In this document: in pieces, positions 51,272-61,906 of the stretch | Numbering within the stretch: the stretch's first letter is position 1 | Layout: the number at the start of each line of letters is the position of its first letter | Origin: Nitrospira sp. | GTDB lineage: Bacteria > Nitrospirota > Nitrospiria > Nitrospirales > Nitrospiraceae | Direction of reading: 5' to 3' | Assembly (NCBI GenBank): GCA_005116885.1 | Contig: SWDP01000011.1 | Span: 12,391-76,390 of the forward strand | DNA: 64,000 nt | The notes under the pieces: model-generated | Seen by the model: only the letters and a program-made list of their open reading frames with translations | The model's database searches: none | Told to the model about the DNA's origin: nothing | Made by a program: the position numbers and the translations under genes

Positions 51272-52129
51272 TCATCTCGTCACCACTTCTTCCGCAATGG
51301 CATCGGTCGCGGTCACGCGATGGTGTATGGGTTGCACCGGTCGATTGTTTCCCTTGATGATTGCGTTGAACGCCCGGATCTGCTCCTTGGACAGATGGAT
51401 GGGCGATTTCATGACGATCCACTTGACTCCCTCCGAACAAGGCGGAGTCGTCAACGAGCCGTCGTAACGGTAGCTTTTGTGGCTGTGTGGGAGGAGGTTG
51501 TCCACATCGACATGCACATGCTCGAAGTGCGATTCCACCCCCTTCTGCTTCGGAAGGTTTTCCCAGATCGGGTCAAAGGCTTTATTATGCACCCCTTGCT
51601 CGATGAACACGCCGACAACCGCCAGGGTGCCTGACGGGGATTTGTGCACGAAATGCATTTCCATCGGGTAATGCTTGCCATGGACAGTGTGCTCACTCGG
51701 GCTATGGAAGTGGAACTGGATCAGCTCGTAGTTGGTGTCTCCGATGGTGAGGGTGTCACCTTCCGTATAGTTGATCTGGATGGTATGGCCGTTATTGATT
51801 TCGTCGGCGACATGCTCGTGATGCACGATCTGCAGCTTTGCCGGGCTGAAATCGGATCGGAGTTTCGGGAGCGTTGCGGGAGCAGTTTTTTCGATATCGA
51901 TGGGCGACTGGTTCTGGCCGTTTTCACAAAGCGAAAAGTCTGGATCGATCTTGCCCCAGAACCGAGGCCCCTTTTCTCCTTCGTAGGTCCAGTGAGGCGT
52001 GTCGGAAGGAGGCGGCACTGCACGCGTCGTGATTTGTGGAACTGGGGGAGGGGCATCTTGTGCCCAAGCTAGAGGACTCAGAACTGTGACCATTGTCAAT
52101 CCGACCGTGCATGTAATCAGCTTCCTCAC
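51272..52129 (-). CDS. cah: Alpha-class carbonic anhydrase, exported
   Basis: Signal peptide; ENGQNQSPIDIEKT, ELIQFHFHSPSEHTVHGKHYPMEMHFVH, GSLTTPPCSEGVKWIVM. Confidence 0.93.
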   Translation of the reverse strand: MRKLITCTVGLTMVTVLSPLAWAQDAPPPVPQITTRAVPPPSDTPHWTYEGEKGPRFWGKIDPDFSLCENGQNQSPIDIEKTAPATLPKLRSDFSPAKLQIVHHEHVADEINNGHTIQINYTEGDTLTIGDTNYELIQFHFHSPSEHTVHGKHYPMEMHFVHKSPSGTLAVVGVFIEQGVHNKAFDPIWENLPKQKGVESHFEHVHVDVDNLLPHSHKSYRYDGSLTTPPCSEGVKWIVMKSPIHLSKEQIRAFNAIIKGNNRPVQPIHHRVTATDAIAEEVVTR

Positions 52130-52414
52130 GACATGTCTCCTTTATACATTATCGAGTGGCTCAGTTGTTCCAAACACATCGACTTTCACTGTGAATGATC
52201 TTTTCCTTAGCGGTTCTTGTCCTCGCTCGCGTGAGCCACTCTATCGAACTGACTGACTATCTCTCCGGCCATTCATTATATAATATATCTGCCGCTAGGC
52301 CTTTACCACGTTGCCTATGGTAATTTCCCAAGATGAACTGAGCATGAATGGATGATGAAGAATTCTTCATCAAACACGGCCACGTCACACTTCATACTGC
52401 CTGATTGCGAGCAT

Positions 52415-52450
52415 AAAAAACGTCCTCAAGCCCGCTGGGGCTGGAGGACG
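52415..52450 (-). terminator. Intrinsic terminator in carbonic anhydrase leader, overlapping P2
   Basis: Minus strand: CGTCCTC-cagccccagcgggctt-GAGGACG-TTTTTT. Confidence 0.85.
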
Positions 52451-52498
52451 TCATTGTCCATACCATTTTTGAGGCCGGTTGGAAACGCCATTGTTTCC
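52446..52498 (-). promoter_or_regulatory. Tandem hexaloop hairpins, candidate ANTAR-binding leader of carbonic anhydrase
   Basis: Minus strand: P1 GGAAAC-AATGGC-GTTTCC (52481-52498), P2 GGAC-AATGAC-GTCC (52446-52459); A1/G4 in both loops. Confidence 0.85.
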
Positions 52499-52515
52499 CC
52501 TGTTCTCTGGCCGCT

Positions 52516-52545
52516 CTTATAACATGGCACAGAAAAATTCGTCAA
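52516..52545 (-). promoter_or_regulatory. Putative sigma70 promoter of carbonic anhydrase leader
   Basis: Minus strand TTGACG-N18-TATAAG. Confidence 0.55.
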
Positions 52546-52647
52546 TGCCCTGCTGTCATCCGATAGACGACAAATGAACTGCACATATTTTTCTAGTCCG
52601 TGCGAATTGCGAGGGTGTGCCTTATCAGCTTCTTAAGCCCAGTCCTT

Positions 52648-53550
52648 TCAAAAGTCGAGAAACAGATTCAGCGAGAGAATGTGATTCATGCGATCGGTGT
52701 TGGTGGTATTGACAAATTGATTGATATAGCCGATTTCAGTCAGAATGTGTGATTGCCAACGATATCCGATCCCTGCAAATCCACGGTTTTGATCGAACCC
52801 TTGCCGCGCGCCCCAGTCCGTCGTATTCAGATGCACGAACATCTCGTCCCACGCCACGAAGCTGGCTGCCGGGTGAAACGAAAACGGCCAGTTGAATTTG
52901 AACATTTGACGAAACCGCCCTCCGGTATCGTCTCCGTTATCTTGCCAACGCTGTTCCATCCTGGTTCGGCTGGTGAAGGCGCCGAGAGGTGTCGGTCCTG
53001 ACCACTGATATTGCTGCCACATTCTATTTTCGTGGATTGTGTCGCCGGCAACCGGGTAGTTGGTGACGTGGGCATACCCGATCCACACCGTGGAATGGTC
53101 AGTGAGCGCATAGCCGATTCCTGGGCGAATTAACAGTTGGTCCATTTCCTTGCCCGATTCTCGCGAACGCGGCTGGACTTCCATCCACCAGCGCCAGCGT
53201 TTGAGGCCCGGATCGACAAACCCGAAATTTCCTCGTGCTGTCACGTTTCCCCATATCCGAAAATCCTCCGCATCATCGGCCCAAGCAGTCGGCGAAGCGA
53301 AGGGCATCAGAGAGCATGCGACCATAGCGATGATGAGATACAGCGCTGGGAAGAGCGATCGAGCAGATCGTATGATCGAACCGTGACAGATCATCTGCAT
53401 AGTCATTATGAGAATTCCTCTGCTAGGGGTCGGGTCGTCACAGAGAGAGTGTCGTCCATAGCCGGGAACTACTCCCACGATCCTCCGCGTTGCTGGAAAT
53501 CGCCGGCAGGACCCTAACATAAACGCCCTTCGCCGCGCCATCGCTTGCAC
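52648..53550 (-). CDS. DUF2490-like outer-membrane protein (start probably internal)
   Basis: RIWGNVTARGNFGFVDPGLKRWRWWMEVQPRSRESGKEMDQLLIRPGIGYALTDHSTVWIGYAHV; C-terminal LNLFLDF. Confidence 0.65.
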   Translation of the reverse strand: MQAMARRRAFMLGSCRRFPATRRIVGVVPGYGRHSLCDDPTPSRGILIMTMQMICHGSIIRSARSLFPALYLIIAMVACSLMPFASPTAWADDAEDFRIWGNVTARGNFGFVDPGLKRWRWWMEVQPRSRESGKEMDQLLIRPGIGYALTDHSTVWIGYAHVTNYPVAGDTIHENRMWQQYQWSGPTPLGAFTSRTRMEQRWQDNGDDTGGRFRQMFKFNWPFSFHPAASFVAWDEMFVHLNTTDWGARQGFDQNRGFAGIGYRWQSHILTEIGYINQFVNTTNTDRMNHILSLNLFLDF

Positions 53551-53608
53551 CTCACCCTTCAGGCCGGCTCGCTCAGCGATCTGTGACAGCGATACACAGA
53601 GAAAGGCA

Positions 53609-53637
53609 TTGACAGATTATGGTGAGACAGGTATAAG
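53609..53637 (+). promoter_or_regulatory. Putative sigma70 promoter of porin 2 leader
   Basis: TTGACA-N17-TATAAG. Confidence 0.65.
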
Positions 53638-53684
53638 GGCGCGCAGGATAAGGGCCTCAAGGGGTTCTCATTCGAGGGAATGAG

Positions 53685-53750
53685 GGGGAACAATGGCGTT
53701 TCCCACAGGCCTCAAGAAAGAACATCAGTACGGTTTGGACAATGGCGTCC
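53685..53750 (+). promoter_or_regulatory. Tandem hexaloop hairpins, candidate ANTAR-binding leader of porin 2
   Basis: P1 GGGGAAC-AATGGC-GTTTCCC (53685-53704), P2 GGAC-AATGGC-GTCC (53737-53750). Confidence 0.85.
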
Positions 53751-53781
53751 TCCGGTCCCAACGGGCTAGAGGACGTTTTTT
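53746..53781 (+). terminator. Intrinsic terminator in porin 2 leader overlapping P2
   Basis: CGTCCTC-cggtcccaacgggcta-GAGGACG-TTTTTT. Confidence 0.88.
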
Positions 53782-53865
53782 ATTGGCTGGATTGTGCGTG
53801 GTAAGGGTCGGTGGGAATCGACAGGAACGTGAAAAGGCGAGTGGGCAGATAGGGTCTTGCGGTGT

Positions 53866-53899
53866 GCGCACAATGGCGTGCGCGGCGACAACGACGTCG
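53866..53899 (+). promoter_or_regulatory. Second hexaloop hairpin pair downstream of the terminator, homologous to 35029-35062
   Basis: GCGCAC-AATGGC-GTGCGC and CGAC-AACGAC-GTCG. Confidence 0.7.
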
Positions 53900-53955
53900 A
53901 GGTTGAGAGGCAAGGGAGCTAACCGAATCATCAATCGGATCAGGGAGGATGAATT

Positions 53956-55329
53956 ATGTCAGCACGCAGTCGTATTGGTCTAGGAATAGGCATGTGTGCC
54001 ATGGTCTCGCTGCTGGGCAGCAATGCTGTTTCGGCTGCGGATGCCGAAACCACCTGGAAGGAATTGGGCTTTAAGTTTTCCGGAGCGGCGGAAGCCTCCT
54101 ATACACAGAATTTCAATAATCCCAACACCAACCTCAATCAACTGAGGATCTTCGATACGCAGGCGAACTCATTCGTGCCGCAGGTGGCGCAGTTCATGGC
54201 GGAACGGCCTGCCACGGCAGGCAGTGCCACGGATCGGATCGGCTTTCGCGCGCGGGTCAATTTTGGGGCCCAATCCAGGTACTCTCGGGCCCGCACGAAT
54301 TACCAACCTGGCGCGGACAGCACCGAGCTGGATATCCATGAACTCTATGCCGAGTACATCGTCCCGATCGGCAACGGCCTGAAGATTCAAGCCGGAAAAA
54401 TCAATACTTTGATTGGGCTCGAGGTGATCAACAGTTGGGAGAATCCGAACTTCTCCCGCAGCTTTACGTTCGGCCTGGCGCAAGCCTTTACGGAGACCGG
54501 TATCCGGTTCACCTATCCGTTTACGTCATGGGCGACCGCGGCAGTCGGGCTCGTCAATGGGTGGGACAACATTGAGGATAACAACCGGGGCAAAACAGTC
54601 ACGTGGAACCTGGCCCTGACACCGCACGAGAAGTTCGGGGTAAGCTTTTACGGGTCCTACGGATCCGAACAGTCGAATGGCAATGCTCAGTTTGGTAATG
54701 CAGCCACCGGCGTCTGTGCGAACGGTAGCACCCAGTGCGATCCTGATGCCAAGCGGACGGTGGTGGGCGCGCTCATCACCATCAAGCCGACCGACAAGGA
54801 TACCCTCATCATTGAGCCCTATTACGGGAACGAAGCCAATGCCAGCTTTGCCAGAGGGGGAAGCACAACGGCGGGGGGTAACACTGGGCCAGCCAACGCT
54901 CGCTGGAATGCGATCCTTGCCTATTACACACATGACTTCAACGATCAAACGCAGCCCCATGCGTTCAGCATGCGGGTTCGTGGAGAGCTCTTCGAGGATG
55001 CCGGTGGAGCCCGTACCTGTATCGGAGGCAATAATTTCAACGGCGGCACAAATGTTTGTGCTGGTCAGATAAACGCCACTGGTTTTACACCTGGTGTTCC
55101 TGGTGCTCTTGGTTCTGGTGTTGGTGCTGGGTTTAATACGGCAACCGGCGGCGGACTTGAACAGACCCTCCAGTCGTACACCTTTACGCTTCAGTACAAG
55201 CCGGCGCCTTCGCTGCTTACGCGGGCGGAATTCCGGCATGACATCTCCAATAAGGACGCGTTCCTGTACGGCACTCGAGCAGTGGACAATCAGTCAACTC
55301 TGGGATTCTCAGTGGTCTACCTCTTCTAA
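53956..55329 (+). CDS. Outer-membrane beta-barrel porin (porin 2)
   Basis: Signal peptide ...SNAVSAAD; FKFSGAAEASYTQNFNNPNTNLNQLRIFD; C-terminal FSVVYLF. Confidence 0.8.
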   Translation: MSARSRIGLGIGMCAMVSLLGSNAVSAADAETTWKELGFKFSGAAEASYTQNFNNPNTNLNQLRIFDTQANSFVPQVAQFMAERPATAGSATDRIGFRARVNFGAQSRYSRARTNYQPGADSTELDIHELYAEYIVPIGNGLKIQAGKINTLIGLEVINSWENPNFSRSFTFGLAQAFTETGIRFTYPFTSWATAAVGLVNGWDNIEDNNRGKTVTWNLALTPHEKFGVSFYGSYGSEQSNGNAQFGNAATGVCANGSTQCDPDAKRTVVGALITIKPTDKDTLIIEPYYGNEANASFARGGSTTAGGNTGPANARWNAILAYYTHDFNDQTQPHAFSMRVRGELFEDAGGARTCIGGNNFNGGTNVCAGQINATGFTPGVPGALGSGVGAGFNTATGGGLEQTLQSYTFTLQYKPAPSLLTRAEFRHDISNKDAFLYGTRAVDNQSTLGFSVVYLF

Positions 55330-55365
55330 CGAGGTAAGACAGTTATCGGTTGAATGGTGAGATGC

Positions 55366-55399
55366 CGCTCCCTTCGTGGACCAGTCCACGAAGGGAGCG
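55366..55399. repeat. 15-bp perfect inverted repeat after porin 2
   Basis: CGCTCCCTTCGTGGA-ccag-TCCACGAAGGGAGCG; no U-tract. Confidence 0.9.
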
Positions 55400-55683
55400 C
55401 TTACTAGAAGCGCTGCTGGCCGTGTCGGCTCCGGCGCATGGCTGGTAGGCCGCGAGGGTTATGGTCGATTATTGCGAGTGGTGCAACAAGCAGTCAAGCC
55501 GTGAAGGGCTGAGTCTACGCGCTCAGCTCTGGCTCGGGCAGGCGCCGCAGTTTATTCCAACGAAGAAATGTGCCCTGAGCGTAGTCGAAGGGGGAGCGTG
55601 AGACAACCAGGGGGGCCGCTCAGAACATTCCAACGAACGTATTGTCAACCTCGTCCTGAACCAGGGGATGAAAGGATACACAT

Positions 55684-57045
55684 ATGTCATCGCATATGAT
55701 GAGCAGTATGAAGAAGATTCTGCCGGTCCTCCTGATCTGCTGTACCGTCATGTTGGTGGGAGGACTGGCTTTCAATGTGCAGGATGTCGCCGCAGAAGAT
55801 GCCGCTCCAGCTGCGTTAAAGGTCGATACGGGTGACACTGCGTGGATCCTTGCCTCCTCGGCGCTGGTGATGATGATGACGCTGCCGGGGCTGGCGCTGT
55901 TCTACGGAGGACTCACCAGGCAAAAGAATATCCTGAGTACGGTCTTGCATAGCTTTATCTGTCTCTGTCTCGCCAGCATAGCCTGGGTGTTGTTCGGATA
56001 CAGCCTTTCGTTTGGTCCAGACGTCGGTGGGTTCATCGGGAACTTCGATTGGGCAGGATTGCGTGGGATAGGAGCCGATCCCCATCCGGTCTATGGTCCC
56101 ACCATTCCCCACGAAGTCTTTATGATGTATCAGATGATGTTCGCCGCCATCACTCCGGCGCTCATGACCGGAGCCATTGCGGAGCGCATTCGATTCTCCT
56201 CGATGTTGTGGTTTCTCGGCATCTGGTCGGTCGTGGTGTACTATCCCGTCTGCCATTGGATTTGGGGAGGCGGATGGTTGGCGCAGATGGGCGCCTTAGA
56301 CTTTGCCGGTGGCGCAGTCGTGCACGTCAGTTCCGCCACGTCCGCCTTGGTTGCCTGCATTATGCTCGGAAAGCGCATGGGCTATCCAAATACGCCGATG
56401 CCTCCGCATAATCTGCCCATCATGCTATTGGGCGCGGGTCTGCTCTGGTTTGGCTGGTTCGGGTTCAACGCGGGCAGTGCGTTGGGTGCGAATGGGCTGG
56501 CGGCCAGCGCGTTCGTGGCGACACACATCGCAGCCTGTGTTGCGACGGTGGTGTGGATGCTGATCGAGTGGATGCACCGTGGGAAGCCCACCGCGCTCGG
56601 TTGCGCGACCGGGGCGATTGCTGGTCTGGCCACCATTACCCCTGCTGCCGGGTTTGTCGGATTGTTCGGGGCGATCATGATTGGTCTCGCTGCTGGAATT
56701 GTCTGCTATATCTGTGTCAGTCTCCTGAAGCCGGCCCTGGGTTTCGACGATTCGCTCGATGTGGTGGGGGTTCACGGTGTGGGTGGAGCGCTCGGTCTCG
56801 TTGGGGCAGGCTTATTTGCCTCGAAGGCGATCAATGCTGCCGGGAACGACGGACTGTTCTTTGGCAATCCAAAACTCCTCATGGTTCAGCTCATCATGAT
56901 CGGCGCGGTGGCGGGATTTTCCATGATCTGCACCTGGATTATTCTTAAAATAATCGACGTGGTCATGGGTCTGCGTGTGACGCAAGATGAAGAGCAAGAA
57001 GGCTTGGATATCAGTCAGCACGGTGAAAAGGCCTATCACGTGTAA
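55684..57045 (+). CDS. amtB: Ammonium transporter Amt
   Basis: DTAWILASSALVMMMTLPGLALFYGGL, MMFAAITPALMTGAIAERIRF, DVVGVHGVGGALG. Confidence 0.96.
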   Translation: MSSHMMSSMKKILPVLLICCTVMLVGGLAFNVQDVAAEDAAPAALKVDTGDTAWILASSALVMMMTLPGLALFYGGLTRQKNILSTVLHSFICLCLASIAWVLFGYSLSFGPDVGGFIGNFDWAGLRGIGADPHPVYGPTIPHEVFMMYQMMFAAITPALMTGAIAERIRFSSMLWFLGIWSVVVYYPVCHWIWGGGWLAQMGALDFAGGAVVHVSSATSALVACIMLGKRMGYPNTPMPPHNLPIMLLGAGLLWFGWFGFNAGSALGANGLAASAFVATHIAACVATVVWMLIEWMHRGKPTALGCATGAIAGLATITPAAGFVGLFGAIMIGLAAGIVCYICVSLLKPALGFDDSLDVVGVHGVGGALGLVGAGLFASKAINAAGNDGLFFGNPKLLMVQLIMIGAVAGFSMICTWIILKIIDVVMGLRVTQDEEQEGLDISQHGEKAYHV

Positions 57046-57059
57046 TACCGGGCCTATGA

Positions 57060-60238
<3,179 letters not shown>

Positions 60239-60263
60239 ATTGGGCGTATTAAGGAGGACTGGA

Positions 60264-61673
60264 ATGAATCCCCGCGAGGCACTGGAGTTTGCGAAGAAGC
60301 ACAAGATACAGATCGTCGACTTGAAGTTTGTGGATCTGATCGGCACCTGGCAACACTTTTCCATTCCTGTGGAAGAACTGACTGAAGGACTCTTCAAGGA
60401 TGGGTCTGGGCTAGATGGTTCATCGATCCGAGGCTGGAAGGCGATCAACGACAGCGATCTGCTGATGATTCCCGATCCCACCACAGCCTGTCTGGATCCG
60501 TTCTGTGCCGTGCCGACGATGAGCCTTGTCGGTAATGTCGTCGATCCGATTACACGCGAGCCGTACGACCGCGATCCGCGATTTGTGGCGCAGAAGGCGG
60601 AAAAATATCTCCAGAGTACGAAGATCGGTGACACATCCTATTGGGGACCAGAGGCAGAGTTCTTCATCTTCGATCAGGTCCGATACGATCAGACGGGCCA
60701 CAGCGGATTTTACTTTATCGATTCCGAAGAAGGCGCGTGGAACATCGGACAGGAAGGCCATAACTTGGGCGGGAAAATCCGCCACAAGGAAGGCTATTTC
60801 CCCGTGCCTCCGACCGACACACAACAGGACATCCGCAGCGAGATGGTCCTGGAGATGCAAAAGGCCGGGATTTCCATTGAGAAGCATCACCACGAGACGG
60901 CGACGGCAGGCCAGGCGGAAATCGACATCCGCTTCGGTCCACTGGTTAAAACGGCAGACACTTTGATGATGTACAAGTACATCGTCAAGAACGTTGCCCG
61001 GCGCCATGGCAAAACCGCGACCTTTATGCCCAAGCCGATTTTCGGGGACAACGGGACCGGTATGCATACGCATCAGAGCATCTGGAAAGACGGGAAGCCT
61101 CTGTTTGCGGGGAAGGAATATGCCGGCATCTCGCAACTCTGTCTCTATTATATCGGAGGTATCCTGAAGCATGCCCCGGCCTTGGCGGCATTTACGAATC
61201 CAACGACAAACTCCTATAAGCGGCTGACCCCAGGGTATGAGGCGCCGGTTCTGCTGGCCTATTCCAGCCGGAATCGGTCGGCGGGCATCAGAATTCCCAT
61301 GTACTCACCGAGCCCGAAAGCCAAGCGGATCGAGGTGCGCTTCCCAGATCCGACTGCAAATCCCTACTTGGCATTTTCGGCCATGCTCATGGCTGGGTTG
61401 GACGGGATCGAGAATAAGATCAATCCAGGCGAGCCGGCTGAGAAGGATCTGTACGACCTGGAGCCTGAGGAAGCGGCGGCCATCCGCACAATGCCGGGCA
61501 GTCTCGACGAAGCGTTACGCAATCTTGAGCAGGACCATCAGTTCCTTCTCAAGGGCGGGGTGTTCAGCAAGGATCTGATCGAAGGCTGGATCAGCTATAA
61601 ACGAGCCAAAGAAGTCGACCCCATGCGGTTGCGCCCGCATCCGTACGAGTATGTGCTGTATTACGACGTGTAG
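60264..61673 (+). CDS. glnA: Glutamine synthetase type I
   Basis: [74 protein letters not shown]. Confidence 0.97.
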   Translation: MNPREALEFAKKHKIQIVDLKFVDLIGTWQHFSIPVEELTEGLFKDGSGLDGSSIRGWKAINDSDLLMIPDPTTACLDPFCAVPTMSLVGNVVDPITREPYDRDPRFVAQKAEKYLQSTKIGDTSYWGPEAEFFIFDQVRYDQTGHSGFYFIDSEEGAWNIGQEGHNLGGKIRHKEGYFPVPPTDTQQDIRSEMVLEMQKAGISIEKHHHETATAGQAEIDIRFGPLVKTADTLMMYKYIVKNVARRHGKTATFMPKPIFGDNGTGMHTHQSIWKDGKPLFAGKEYAGISQLCLYYIGGILKHAPALAAFTNPTTNSYKRLTPGYEAPVLLAYSSRNRSAGIRIPMYSPSPKAKRIEVRFPDPTANPYLAFSAMLMAGLDGIENKINPGEPAEKDLYDLEPEEAAAIRTMPGSLDEALRNLEQDHQFLLKGGVFSKDLIEGWISYKRAKEVDPMRLRPHPYEYVLYYDV

Positions 61674-61701
61674 AAAACTACGGAAAATTCTGTCGAAATA
61701 T

Positions 61702-61745
61702 CGGCGTCCGTCTCCTGAGACCGGGAGGCGGACGCCGTTTTATTT
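61702..61745 (+). terminator. Intrinsic terminator after glnA
   Basis: CGGCGTCCGTCTCC-tgagacc-GGGAGGCGGACGCCG-TTTTATTT. Confidence 0.85.
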
Positions 61746-61770
61746 CTCGTTTATTCTCCTTCGCCGAAAA

Positions 61771-61878
61771 CCCCGTAGCTTGCTACGGGGATGAAGGCGA
61801 GGAGAACCCTCCGTAGCCTTGCGAAGGGGGGTAATGGCTTCGGAGAATTTCACAAGATACCCCGCAGCTTGCTGCGGG
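61771..61878. repeat. Two related short palindromes between convergent glnA and glnE
   Basis: CCCCGTAGC-tt-GCTACGGGG (61771-61790) and CCCGCAGC-tt-GCTGCGGG (61861-61878). Confidence 0.85.
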
Positions 61879-61906
61879 GAGCTTCATTGTGGGGCGACAA
61901 ATCCTA

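Noticed and set aside
53692-53746. Guanidine (mini-ykkC type) riboswitch as explanation for tandem hairpins
   Set aside because: Tandem hairpins fit superficially, but loops are hexanucleotides AAYGRY rather than ACGR tetraloops, and an ANTAR protein is encoded nearby.
53725-53934. Minus-strand ORFs at 34972-35208 and 53725-53934 sharing 'HAIVRTP'
   Set aside because: The shared peptide is the reverse translation of the conserved hairpin element; similarity is at RNA level on the plus strand.
53693-53983. 96-aa plus-strand ORF before porin 2
   Set aside because: It runs across the terminator and hairpin pairs and overlaps the porin start; no protein-like features. Better explained as untranslated leader RNA.
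55400-55683. ANTAR element upstream of amtB
   Set aside because: Only a perfect palindrome and other dyads without A1/G4 hexaloops were found.
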